Shown here one piece after another: positions 26,579 to 34,700 of a stretch of DNA of 64,000 nt. A program made the translations under genes and the position numbers. Every line of letters starts with the position of its first letter. Position 1 is the stretch's first letter. A model generated the notes under the pieces. The model was not told the origin of the DNA. It did no database searches and worked only from the letters and a program-made list of their open reading frames with translations. The DNA comes from Paenibacillus oryzae (lineage in GTDB: Bacteria; Bacillota; Bacilli; Paenibacillales; Paenibacillaceae). The DNA is taken from contig NZ_LYPA01000054.1 of NCBI RefSeq assembly GCF_001675045.1, forward strand, positions 62,001 to 126,000, read 5' to 3'.

Positions 26579-26759
26579 CCGGACAAAAATGTCCGTTAGC
26601 GACCATTTTTTAAGCATTTGGCATGTCCAATGGTCATAAATGTCCGCTACAGCAGCAAATCATGCGATTTGGAGCATTTTCCAGCACGTAACGGAAGTTT
26701 CTGTCCGTTACAATGAGGAAAGTTGGGTTTTGTCCTACCTAACGGACATTTTTGTCCGG
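26579..26759. repeat. Family of palindromic intergenic repeats
   Basis: A 21-base perfect inverted repeat, CCGGACAAAAATGTCCGTTAG at 26579-26599 given here in two parts (CCGGACAAAAA and TGTCCGTTAG), recurs as its complement at 26739-26759. A third, imperfect palindrome with the same GTAACGGA/TCCGTTAC arms lies at 26688-26711. Each unit is itself a hairpin (GGACA/TGTCC). The arrangement suggests a dispersed repeat family that has inserted several times. Confidence 0.8.
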
Positions 26760-26769
26760 TTAAGCATAG

Positions 26770-27020
26770 GCTCCATTGGAGTCACACATCACACATTAGG
26801 TTTACACACTATAGTTACTTATTGGAGTCACACATTAGGTTGGTACAATAGAGTCACTTATTGGAGTCACACAATAGGTTCGCGCATTAGAGTTGCCCAT
26901 TAGTGTCAAGTCACACAATAGGTTCGCACATTAAAGTTACTTATTAGAGTCACACATAGGTTCGCTCATTAGAGCTACACATTAGCGCAAATCATTAGAT
27001 CCACTCATTAGTACACAACC
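26770..27020 (+). repeat. Degenerate tandem array without genes
   Basis: About ten degraded units built from two alternating phrases, GGAGTCACACATTAGGTT and GCACATTAGAGTTACTTATT, fill this stretch. There is no open frame of interest in either direction. Together with the palindromes upstream it makes about 500 bases of repeat-only DNA. Confidence 0.75.
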
Positions 27021-27049
27021 CTGAACAAGGTCGCCTGGCAAAATAGCTG

Positions 27050-27078
27050 CTAAAGAGCTGCCAAAAAGCAGCTCTTTA
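27050..27078 (-). terminator. Hairpin at the end of the ECF-ABC operon
   Basis: AAAGAGCTGC (27052-27061) pairs with GCAGCTCTTT (27068-27077), directly abutting the permease stop. The T-run after it on the minus strand is short, so termination may be partial. Confidence 0.6.
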
Positions 27079-27849
27079 TAATTCGTATCTCCGAAAAAGC
27101 AACAAGCCTATTGCCGTGGAAACAAGCATGATTGCAAGCGCGTTAAAAATAATGCCGGGAGCGAGGCCCGATGAAAACGATGCGCTGGACGCAAGGGTTG
27201 ACATTCCGTAGATCGAATGCAGAATTATCCACTCAACCAGCGTTGCAGCCGAATCGGAAAAGCTGCTTAAGTTTCTGGCCAGAGATGCCGCCATTTCGCC
27301 AAGCAGCACATACCCCAGACAACCAATAACGGATGCCGTATTGCTTTTGAACAACATGGCGAGCATACAAATAACCGTTCCCAAAGCCCCATAAATAAAG
27401 ACGCCGCTTATCATTTGGCTCCCGTAGTTCAGTGACAGCAGCTCCCGTATCCGTCCCGAGCCCAACAGCGCAACAAGTTGAAAGAGCAGGAAGATGGCGA
27501 CGGAGGCTATTGCCGAAAGCGCTGCTTTTGACAGGTAAATGCAGCTGTGGTTTTTGCTTGTCATCCATTTCTGCTGCCACGTTTGCCATTGGTACTCTTG
27601 ACCGATAAAAACGGATATCAATATTGCAATAAATATCCCCAATCCTTTTTGATACGTCAGGCCCATCCCGATAATGTCGTGTACCCCTTTAAAAGCGGTT
27701 AGCTTCCCGAAAATAGAAATACCCAAACGAAAATCCAGCCGCATCAGAAAAACAAGAAAAAGCGCAATGCAGCATGTAACGGCTGTAATCGCGTAAAGCA
27801 GCTTGCTTTTGCCCAATCTGTAAAGATCGCTTCTCCATATAGCTGTCAT
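27076..27849 (-). CDS. ABC transporter permease (ABC-2 type) of the ECF operon
   Basis: 257 residues with six hydrophobic segments (for example YAITAVTCCIALFLVFLM, GIFIAILISVFIGQEYQW, IMLVSTAIGLLLF). The motif FIGQEYQWQTWQQKWMTSKNH is typical of ABC-2 permeases. The start overlaps the ATPase stop by four bases. A single permease probably works as a homodimer. Substrate unknown; detoxification of a membrane-active compound is inferred from the sigma/anti-sigma genes in front. Confidence 0.8.
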   Translation of the reverse strand: MTAIWRSDLYRLGKSKLLYAITAVTCCIALFLVFLMRLDFRLGISIFGKLTAFKGVHDIIGMGLTYQKGLGIFIAILISVFIGQEYQWQTWQQKWMTSKNHSCIYLSKAALSAIASVAIFLLFQLVALLGSGRIRELLSLNYGSQMISGVFIYGALGTVICMLAMLFKSNTASVIGCLGYVLLGEMAASLARNLSSFSDSAATLVEWIILHSIYGMSTLASSASFSSGLAPGIIFNALAIMLVSTAIGLLLFRRYEL

Positions 27850-28556
27850 GGCGAGACTCCTCCCCTGGTGGACTGCATGTACATGGCCTCCAACGAAATC
27901 CCGTCCTGCAGCAAGTCCTTCATCAATATTTTCTTGGCAAGTATTCCATTATGCAAAATACCAAAACAGGTCGCGACATGCTGGAGCTCGCTTAAAATAT
28001 GGCTGGAAATCAAAATGGTCATGTCTCTGTCCTGATTTAAATGGAGCAGCAGCTCCCGCAATTCCGCAATACCATCGGGGTCAAGCCCGTTCAACGGTTC
28101 GTCTAAAATAAGAATATCCGGGTTTTCCAGCAGGGCAATTCCTAATCGCAGTCTTTGCATCATGCCCTGTGAAAATGTTTTTGCCGGTTTTCCTTTGCAG
28201 TCTGCCAGCCCAACCGTTTTAAGGGTTTGTTTGATTAAAATGTCGTCGCGTATACCTAGCAGCAAGGCTTGCGCCTTCATATTTTCATAAGCGCTCATGT
28301 TAAGAAATAGCGACGGGAAGTTTATAACCGCAGAGGCCTTGATTTTGCGCCCCCCAGCCTCCGCAAGGGAAACCGTGCCGTTAAACCGGGGGATAAGCCC
28401 TGTTAAAATACGAAACAACGTTGTTTTACCGGAACCATTTCTGCCAAGCAGACCATAAATTTCGCCTTTTTGAAGTTGAAGAGTGACATCCTGCAAAACG
28501 ACCTTTCCGTTGTACGCCTTATGTATACGCTCCGCTGATAAAAGGAGATTGCCCAT
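27846..28556 (-). CDS. ABC transporter ATPase of the ECF operon
   Basis: About 236 residues: Walker A GRNGSGKTT (Arg instead of the usual Pro), signature FSQGMMQRLR, Walker B ILILDEPLNGLDP and switch His in ISSHIL. ATG 28556 has GGAG eight bases upstream; GTG 28565 is possible but overlaps that site. It is third in the sigma, anti-sigma, ATPase, permease operon. Confidence 0.88.
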   Translation of the reverse strand: MGNLLLSAERIHKAYNGKVVLQDVTLQLQKGEIYGLLGRNGSGKTTLFRILTGLIPRFNGTVSLAEAGGRKIKASAVINFPSLFLNMSAYENMKAQALLLGIRDDILIKQTLKTVGLADCKGKPAKTFSQGMMQRLRLGIALLENPDILILDEPLNGLDPDGIAELRELLLHLNQDRDMTILISSHILSELQHVATCFGILHNGILAKKILMKDLLQDGISLEAMYMQSTRGGVSP

Positions 28557-28574
28557 CGAAATCACTCCAATTCG

Positions 28575-28904
28575 TCAAGGTGTGGTTATGATTTTAAAAT
28601 CCAGAAAGCTGTATAACAAAAGGGAAAAAAGAACAATGACCGCAATCGTCAATAAAATCCCTTTAACCAACGCTTTTTTCATCCCTTTTCTCCATCTCCT
28701 AGACAACTTTTTTACAGCTTCCGCTTCGTTCAAATTTTGCTCCGTATTGGTCAGAGGCCAATTTCTGTCCATTGCCTGCAATTCTGCCGAGCAGCTATCG
28801 CAACAGGCCAGATGCTCTTCGATTATAGCTTTGCTGTCGTCGCTGCATACGCCATCGTGATACAACGGCAATAAATCCTTGATGATTTCACACGATATTT
28901 TCAT
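28575..28904 (-). CDS. Anti-sigma factor with zf-HC2 domain
   Basis: 109 residues. The zinc-binding anti-sigma motif H-x3-C-x2-C is visible in EEHLACCDSC after ISCEIIKDLLPLYHDG, the usual start of zf-HC2 proteins. One C-terminal membrane helix (GILLTIAVIVLFSLLLYSF) leaves only a very short outside tail, so signal sensing may lie in the membrane or in the ABC partner. The start overlaps the sigma gene by four bases. Confidence 0.87.
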   Translation of the reverse strand: MKISCEIIKDLLPLYHDGVCSDDSKAIIEEHLACCDSCSAELQAMDRNWPLTNTEQNLNEAEAVKKLSRRWRKGMKKALVKGILLTIAVIVLFSLLLYSFLDFKIITTP

Positions 28905-29377
28905 TTCATCGCCTCCTGGAGTTGTTTTTTTGCCCTGTAATAAATGAGCCTTGCCCAGCTATCGCTTTTGCCGAACAGCTCCCCTATTTGAGCAAATGGC
29001 AGCTCTCCGAATACTCGCAGCGTAAACACTTCTTTGTAAGGCTCCTTCAAATTGTGAAGCAAAATGTGCAGGCTTCGGGAGGCCTCCTTATCAAAGTACG
29101 TGTCTGCTAAATCGAATGCCTCGTCCGGAAAATCAATCTTTATGTCTCCAACCAGCCTCTTTTGTTTGTTGTAGAGTGAAAAATATGTATTTTTGGCGAT
29201 CTGACAAAGCCATGCATATAGCTTGCAGCTTCCATTAAATTGCTCGATATTTCGCAGAGCCTTAAAAAAGGTTTCTTGCGTAACCTCCTCCGCAATTTCT
29301 TCGTTTCGACAAAGAGTCAGCACATATTTATACACATCGGAAAAATGCTCCTTATAGATTTCTCCGAATTCCTTCAC
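28901..29377 (-). CDS. ECF RNA polymerase sigma factor
   Basis: 158 residues with region 2 (DVYKYVLTLCRNEEIAEEVTQETFFKAL and LYAWLCQIAKNTYF) and region 4 (LKEPYKEVFTLRVFGELPFAQIGELFGKSDSWARLIYYRAKKQL). GTG 29377 follows GGAGG seven bases upstream. Coupled to its anti-sigma and an ABC transporter, as in ECF units that respond to envelope-active peptides. Its promoter must lie close to or inside the adjacent MITE-like element, since only about 55 bases separate them. Confidence 0.9.
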   Translation of the reverse strand: MKEFGEIYKEHFSDVYKYVLTLCRNEEIAEEVTQETFFKALRNIEQFNGSCKLYAWLCQIAKNTYFSLYNKQKRLVGDIKIDFPDEAFDLADTYFDKEASRSLHILLHNLKEPYKEVFTLRVFGELPFAQIGELFGKSDSWARLIYYRAKKQLQEAMK

Positions 29378-29433
29378 TTCCTCACCTCCCTCTATAAGAC
29401 CCCGCTTGCATCAAAACGTTTCAATCTTTTTGT

Positions 29434-29663
29434 TATATAAGTTGAACAAAAGAGTTTCAGCGGTGTAGGCCGGCGTGTGAAAAGTTCTTCCGATCGCAGT
29501 TGTTCCCAGATTTCCCTGAATGATAGGTTCAAATGGTGAAATCCGGGAACACAAGCGAGCGCTTAAAACGTTCTGGAAGAACGTTACTTCGTAAGCATAT
29601 GCTTTTCTCCAGAACCCCTCACACTCTGGCCTGTCGCTACTTTTCTTTTGTTCAACTTATATA
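29434..29663. mobile_element. MITE-like element of about 230 bp
   Basis: Ends carry perfect 19-base inverted repeats (TATATAAGTTGAACAAAAG at 29434, complement ending at 29663), extended as imperfect pairing for about 55 bases. An inner hairpin (TGTTCCC-GATTTC with GAAATCC-GGGAACA) lies in the middle. TA at each border would fit a TA target duplication. There is no coding capacity, so mobilisation in trans by a related transposase is inferred. It separates the ECF operon from pxpA and accounts for most of this gene-free stretch. Confidence 0.75.
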
Positions 29664-29766
29664 GATCTTCCAATTATAACGAATCCAAATAGGATAGGCC
29701 GGACGTTCGGGCTGTATTATAATAAAAATAGAAGGCACAAATTGGGAAAGGCTGGCGGCGGAAGAC

Positions 29767-30525
29767 ATGTTTGTGATCGATTTGAATTGCGATATGGGAG
29801 AAGGCTTCGGCATCTATACCGTCGGGGAGGATGCGGAGATTATACGGCATATTACGTCGGCAAACATTGCATGCGGCTTTCATGGCGGCGATCCGGCCGT
29901 GATGAGGCGGACTGTCCGTCTGGCGGCGGAGCATGGGGTTGCAGTCGGGGCCCATCCCGGCTTGCCCGATTTGGCCGGGTTTGGCCGAAGGATTATGGAG
30001 GTTACTCCTGATGATGTTTACGAGATGACCCTTTACCAGATTGGGGCCCTACAGGCGATTGCATCGGGGGAAGGCGTCCGCCTGTCCCATGTGAAGCCTC
30101 ATGGAGCCTTATACAATATGGCGGCAAAAAGCAGGGAGCTTGCAGATGCGATAGCAGAAGCGGTCTACAAGGCGGATGGGAATCTGATGCTGTACGGCCT
30201 GTCGGGAAGCCAGCTTGTTGCTTCGGCGGAGCGTTTGGGAATCCGGGCTATTCAAGAAGTATTTGGCGACCGCTCCTATGAAAATGACGGCACTTTGACG
30301 CCAAGACACAAGCCGGGCGCAGTGCTGAGCCAGAGCGATGAAGTGGCGATTCAGGTCCATCGGATGGTGACGGAAGGAAAGGTTAAAACGAGGGAAGGCC
30401 ATATGCTGCCGCTTCAGGCTGACACTGTTTGTATTCATGGCGACACGGCTGGGGCTGCCCGCCACGCCGCCGTATTGCGCGCGGAGCTTGAACGGCTTGG
30501 CATCGCAGTTGCCCCGCCGCGATAA
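29767..30525 (+). CDS. pxpA: 5-oxoprolinase subunit A (LamB/YcsF family)
   Basis: 252 residues. Begins with the family hallmark DLNCDMGEGFGIY and contains CGFHGGDP and VKPHGALYN, which line the active site. PxpA with PxpBC forms the ATP-dependent 5-oxoprolinase that opens pyroglutamate to glutamate. ATG at 29767 has only a weak ribosome site (GGCGGAAG). The order pxpA, pxpB, pxpC and close spacing indicate one transcript, continuing into the two-component genes. Confidence 0.92.
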   Translation: MFVIDLNCDMGEGFGIYTVGEDAEIIRHITSANIACGFHGGDPAVMRRTVRLAAEHGVAVGAHPGLPDLAGFGRRIMEVTPDDVYEMTLYQIGALQAIASGEGVRLSHVKPHGALYNMAAKSRELADAIAEAVYKADGNLMLYGLSGSQLVASAERLGIRAIQEVFGDRSYENDGTLTPRHKPGAVLSQSDEVAIQVHRMVTEGKVKTREGHMLPLQADTVCIHGDTAGAARHAAVLRAELERLGIAVAPPR

Positions 30526-30572
30526 GGAGCGGACTTATTGAAACGACAGGCGGAATGGAAAGGAGCGGCAGC

Positions 30573-31325
30573 ATGAACATAAAGCAATGGAGCATGGAGC
30601 CTTTGGGCGACAGCGCCCTGTTGATTACGCCAAGGATGGATTCAGGAGAGCACGCCTCCATGCATACTGTCATCAGCAGACTTATTGCCCGATTGGAGGC
30701 GTGTCGGGAATGGCTGGGGTATAGCGAATATGTGCCGGCTTATGCATCAGTGGCGCTGCATTATGAGCCGTGGCGAATTTTCAGAAGCAGAACCCGGGAA
30801 GAGGGAGCGCACGCCTCCATCTTTGAAACGGTGGCGGCAAGGGTGCGCAGGGTCTTGAAGGATTCTGGTCCTTATAACGAAAACCTTCAGCCGGAGCGGA
30901 GAGAGTGCGTTGAAATCCCGGTTTGTTACGGCGGGCAGCATGGTCCCGATCTGGAGGAGGCCGCAAGCCATGCCGGTATTGCTCCAGAGAAGCTCGTCGC
31001 TATTCACAGCAGCGCGAGCTATCTGGTGCACATGATTGGTTTTGCTCCCGGCTTTCCATATTTGGGCGGCATGCCGCAGGAAATCGCGGTGCCGCGCAGG
31101 GCAACGCCCCGTCAGCTTGTGCCGGCAGGCAGCGTTGGCATAGGCGGCAGTCAAACGGGCGTATACCCTGTTGCCACTCCGGGCGGGTGGCAGCTAATCG
31201 GAAAAACGCCGATCAAGCTTTTTCGCCCAGACATGTCCCGGCCCAGCTTGCTTCAAGCAGGCGATATTGTCCGTTTCAAGCCTATTAGTGAAAAGGAATT
31301 TTATGAAATAGATACGCAGATGTAA
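30573..31325 (+). CDS. pxpB: 5-oxoprolinase subunit B (KipI family)
   Basis: About 250 residues. Starts NIKQWSMEPLGDSALLI; the C-terminal cyclophilin-like half holds HMIGFAPGFPYLGGMP and PRRATPRQLVPAGSVGIGG, both diagnostic of KipI/PxpB. ATG 30573 is preceded by AAAGGAG eight bases upstream. In B. subtilis the homologue also inhibits the sporulation kinase KinA; whether that applies here is not deducible. Confidence 0.92.
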   Translation: MNIKQWSMEPLGDSALLITPRMDSGEHASMHTVISRLIARLEACREWLGYSEYVPAYASVALHYEPWRIFRSRTREEGAHASIFETVAARVRRVLKDSGPYNENLQPERRECVEIPVCYGGQHGPDLEEAASHAGIAPEKLVAIHSSASYLVHMIGFAPGFPYLGGMPQEIAVPRRATPRQLVPAGSVGIGGSQTGVYPVATPGGWQLIGKTPIKLFRPDMSRPSLLQAGDIVRFKPISEKEFYEIDTQM

Positions 31326-31408
31326 GGAATGGCGGCAGCCTGAATAAGCATGGTGGCATGTCTCAATACATGCTGCCTTGTAAAGTACCGTCTGAAGGGA
31401 GCTTGAAT

Positions 31409-32422
31409 ATGTCAATACTTATTATAAAGCCGGGACTGTTTGCTACCGTTCAGGATTCCGGCAGATTCGGTTATCAGCGTCATGGCGTTGTGGTTGGAGG
31501 ATCGGCTGATCCTGCCGCGGCGCGGGCTGCCAATATTTTGGTCGGGAATGACGAAAATATGGCTTTGCTGGAGCTGACCTGGGCCGGGGCCGAGCTGGAA
31601 GCGGAGCGGGATTATGTTGTGGCCATATGCGGCGGGAATATGGAGCCGCTGCTGGATGGAGAGGTTTGTCCGATGTGGCGCCCGTTTCTGATGCGAGCGG
31701 GCAGCCGTCTTCTTTTTCGCAAGGCTATATCGGGTTATCGCTCTTATGTTGCGATTGCAGGAGGCATTGATGTGCCGCTTGTTTTGGATAGCCGCAGCAC
31801 ATATGCACGGGCGGGAATAGGCGGGTTTCAGGGCCGGGCATTGATGGCAGGGGATCGTCTTCGGGCATTGCCGCTGGATGAGGGCACGCGAGGTGAGCGG
31901 CTGATGGCACAGCTCCATTCCGGAGGGTTTGCAACAACCTGGCATGCGGGGCATTTTGCTGCAGTAAGCCGGGATATTACCGTCGTGCGCGCTATGGAAG
32001 GCGCTCATTTTGGGATGCTCAAGGAGGCTTCCCGGCGTCTGCTGCTGGACAGCGTCTTTCGCGTCGGCGTGCAGTCGGACAGAATGGGCTGCCGTCTGGA
32101 AGGGGAACGGCTGGAGCTGGACGGCAGTCAGGAGCTCCTGTCAGAGGCGGTAACTGCGGGAACCGTGCAGCTGCCCTCGGGCGGCAAGCCCATTGTTCTG
32201 CTTGCGGACCGGCAAACAACTGGCGGATATGCCCGAATTTTATCTGTCGCCACCGTTGATATTCCCGTTTTTGCCCAATTGATGCCGGGAGCGAAGCTGC
32301 GCTTTGTGTTGATTTCGCATAGGGAGGCGGAGGAGCTGCTGCTGGAATCGGAGCGTGATTTTAACCTGCTGAAGGCTGCGGTTGGCTTGAAAATCAGGGA
32401 AGGCGTCCAGGTGGGCTTATGA
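31409..32422 (+). CDS. pxpC: 5-oxoprolinase subunit C (KipA family)
   Basis: About 337 residues. Opens SILIIKPGLFATVQDSGRFGYQRHGV, the hallmark of biotin-dependent carboxyltransferase-like KipA proteins, and ends with LPSGGKPIVLLADRQTTGGY. Together with PxpB it activates 5-oxoproline. ATG 31409 is placed after AAGGGAGC. The stop overlaps the following response-regulator start (ATGA), so translation is coupled to a signalling gene, which is unusual for this pathway. Confidence 0.92.
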   Translation: MSILIIKPGLFATVQDSGRFGYQRHGVVVGGSADPAAARAANILVGNDENMALLELTWAGAELEAERDYVVAICGGNMEPLLDGEVCPMWRPFLMRAGSRLLFRKAISGYRSYVAIAGGIDVPLVLDSRSTYARAGIGGFQGRALMAGDRLRALPLDEGTRGERLMAQLHSGGFATTWHAGHFAAVSRDITVVRAMEGAHFGMLKEASRRLLLDSVFRVGVQSDRMGCRLEGERLELDGSQELLSEAVTAGTVQLPSGGKPIVLLADRQTTGGYARILSVATVDIPVFAQLMPGAKLRFVLISHREAEELLLESERDFNLLKAAVGLKIREGVQVGL

Positions 32423-33108
32423 ATGAAAAAGTGATGATTGTGGAAGACGAAAAAACAATTGCCGATGCTATCGCCTACGCGCTCAAGAGAGAAGGGTATG
32501 AGGTTGAAGCCGTTTATCACGGAGGAACGGCGCTGCAGCGGCTGCAGGAGTTTCGTCCCGACGCTATTATTCTTGACGTGATGCTCCCCGGCATGGACGG
32601 ATATGAGCTATTAAAAAAGCTTCAAAGCAGAGGGAAGATAGGCATAATCATGCTAACGGCCAAAGAGGATATCGTCAACAAGGTGCTGGGGCTTGAGCTT
32701 GGCGCGGATGATTACATGACGAAGCCTTTTGATATGCGGGAGCTGCTTGCCCGGCTGAAGTCGCTGCTGAGAAGAATGCAGGCGGCGGGGGAGACGGAGA
32801 AGGGGGAGCTTGTTGAGCTTGGCGGAATTCAGCTGCGGCTGGACAAAAGAAGCGTGGTTGTTGGCGGAGCAAGCCTGGATATGACGCCAAAGGAATTTGA
32901 TCTGCTGGCGCTGCTGGCCTCCAGCCCCGGGCGGGTTTATACGCGCGAGCAGCTGCTTGATCTGGTGTGGGGCATGGAGTACGCTGGCGGGACCCGCACG
33001 GTGGACATTCATGTGCAGCGAATCCGAAAAAAACTGGGACCGGTTCATAGCGATATTCTCCAAACGGTGCATGGCATCGGGTATAGAGGCATGGGGACGG
33101 GGGGCTAA
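32419..33108 (+). CDS. OmpR/PhoB-family response regulator linked to pxpABC
   Basis: 229 residues: receiver with VEDEKT, phospho-Asp in ILDVMLPG, Thr in LTAKED and Lys in TKPFD, then a winged helix (MTPKEFDLLALLASSPGRVYTREQLL...IHVQRIRKKL). It starts within the pxpC stop codon and is followed by its kinase after one base. A tandem direct repeat in front of the downstream lipoprotein gene is a plausible target. Confidence 0.9.
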   Translation: MNEKVMIVEDEKTIADAIAYALKREGYEVEAVYHGGTALQRLQEFRPDAIILDVMLPGMDGYELLKKLQSRGKIGIIMLTAKEDIVNKVLGLELGADDYMTKPFDMRELLARLKSLLRRMQAAGETEKGELVELGGIQLRLDKRSVVVGGASLDMTPKEFDLLALLASSPGRVYTREQLLDLVWGMEYAGGTRTVDIHVQRIRKKLGPVHSDILQTVHGIGYRGMGTGG

Positions 33109-33109
33109 T

Positions 33110-34576
33110 GTGAAAACCAGCATCAAAATCAAATTCAGCATGTTTCTGGCTGTTTTGCTGCTCCTCACGGTAGTTATTATAAGCGTACTGGTGCTGGAAG
33201 GAATCAAGAAAAACCAGCAGGCCCAGTACGAGGCCTTGTTTGCCCAGCAAGCCCAAACCGCCAACATTTATTTTATGCAGACGATATTATCGCTGGATCA
33301 TAAAGTGCCTCAAACCTATCTGGCTGCTCAAGGGCGGGAATTTGCGGAGCAGCTGGAGCTCATTAGCGGGCAGTCGGTTATTCTGTATGACAGCAGCGGC
33401 GCCGCCCTGAATCGAAACAATGCTTACACTGTCTCCGAAGGGATAAGCCGTACGCTTTCGTTTGCGCTAACTAACAAAACAGCGTTCCTGGTAGAAAACG
33501 ACGCCTTGTATTATATGTCTCCGCTCAAGGTAGGTAACGAACAAGTCGGGGTTGTCCAATTCCACTATTCGCTTGCGGAGAATACGGCATTTTATAATGA
33601 AATTAAACAGCTGTTTATGTATATCGGCTCAGGCGTTTTTGTATTGAGCTTTATTTTGGCCTATTTTTATTTCAATTCCTTTGCCAATGCCATCATTAGT
33701 CTCAAACGGACCGTAAACAAAATCCGGGAGGGCAGCTATAGCGGCGAGGTTCTGAAAAGAAGGGACGAAATCGGAGAGCTGAGCCAAGGCATCCAGGCGA
33801 TGAGCGATACGATCAGCGATACGCTTCAGGCGATGGAGGAGGAGCGCAGGAAGCTGACGCTGGCCGTCGAAAAGCTGTCCCTGCTGGACCAGCGGCAAAA
33901 ACAATTTATCGGCAATGTTACGCACGAGTTCAAAACGCCGCTCACCTCTATTAAAGCCTATCTCGATTTGCTGGACATGTATCCCGATGACAATAGGCTG
34001 CTGGAAACGGCGATAGGCACAATCGGCAGTGAAACCGGGCGGCTTTATGAAATGGTGGAAAAGGTGCTGCAGCTATCCGCGCTCGAAAAATATGCCTTTG
34101 AGTTCAGCAAGGAGAAGGTGGAGGTACGGGGTGTCATTTTGGGAGTGTTGGAAGGCTTGCAGGGCAAAATCAGCAAGTTTGGCTTGACGCTGCAAAGCGA
34201 GTTGAACGAGGCCTTCGCCGAGGCGGACAGGGATAGCTTCACCATCGTTCTGGTCAATTTGCTGGACAATGCGGTGAAATACAACAAGCCTGGCGGCGTC
34301 ATTACTGTGAGAAATGGCGTGCGGGAAGGTAAAGTGTGGATCGAAATCGCCGATACCGGAATAGGCATACCGGGGGAATTGGCCGACAAGGTGTTCCAGC
34401 CCTTTTATACCGTTGACAAAAACAGAGCGCGCGAAAACGGGGGAGCCGGCCTTGGACTTGCATTGGCCAGGCAGCATGCGGAAGTTCAGGGAGGAGCCGT
34501 CGAGCTGGTGCGAACCGATTCAACGGGAACCCTCTTCCGGGTTACGCTTCCGGCATACAATGCGCCGTCGATATAG
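33110..34576 (+). CDS. Sensor histidine kinase linked to pxpABC
   Basis: 488 residues from GTG 33110 (GGGGGG upstream). TM1 (SMFLAVLLLLTVVIISVLVLEG), an extracellular region of about 130 residues, TM2 (YIGSGVFVLSFILAYFYF), then HAMP and HisKA with the phospho-accepting His in NVTHEFKTPL. HATPase motifs are VLVNLLDNAVKYNK, DTGIGIP and GAGLGLALARQH. The upstream in-frame extension overlaps the regulator gene in another frame and is not used. The extracellular domain has no recognised ligand motif. Confidence 0.88.
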   Translation: MKTSIKIKFSMFLAVLLLLTVVIISVLVLEGIKKNQQAQYEALFAQQAQTANIYFMQTILSLDHKVPQTYLAAQGREFAEQLELISGQSVILYDSSGAALNRNNAYTVSEGISRTLSFALTNKTAFLVENDALYYMSPLKVGNEQVGVVQFHYSLAENTAFYNEIKQLFMYIGSGVFVLSFILAYFYFNSFANAIISLKRTVNKIREGSYSGEVLKRRDEIGELSQGIQAMSDTISDTLQAMEEERRKLTLAVEKLSLLDQRQKQFIGNVTHEFKTPLTSIKAYLDLLDMYPDDNRLLETAIGTIGSETGRLYEMVEKVLQLSALEKYAFEFSKEKVEVRGVILGVLEGLQGKISKFGLTLQSELNEAFAEADRDSFTIVLVNLLDNAVKYNKPGGVITVRNGVREGKVWIEIADTGIGIPGELADKVFQPFYTVDKNRARENGGAGLGLALARQHAEVQGGAVELVRTDSTGTLFRVTLPAYNAPSI

Positions 34577-34608
34577 ATAGAATTAACATGCCGGATGCTT
34601 TTGTTTAC

Positions 34609-34643
34609 ATTTTTGAAACATACCGTTGTATTTTTGGAACATA
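34609..34643 (+). promoter_or_regulatory. Tandem direct repeat, candidate response-regulator site
   Basis: ATTTTTGAAACATA (34609-34622) and ATTTTTGGAACATA (34630-34643) match at 13 of 14 positions with a 21-base period, the spacing preferred by OmpR-family dimers on one face of DNA. They lie about 60 bases before the lipoprotein start. Confidence 0.6.
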
Positions 34644-34700
34644 TTCTTGATACCTTTAGGGTGTGTCAAGACACGCTCTATTATCAAGGAGGAGAAAGAT

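Noticed and set aside
26770-27020. Possible CRISPR array
   Set aside because: Units are degenerate, without constant spacers or a repeat of constant length, and no cas gene is near.
28901-29430. Autoregulatory ECF promoter TGAAAC-N17-GTCTTA upstream of the sigma gene (29423-29395)
   Set aside because: The implied transcription start would fall on the ribosome-binding site, leaving no usable leader.
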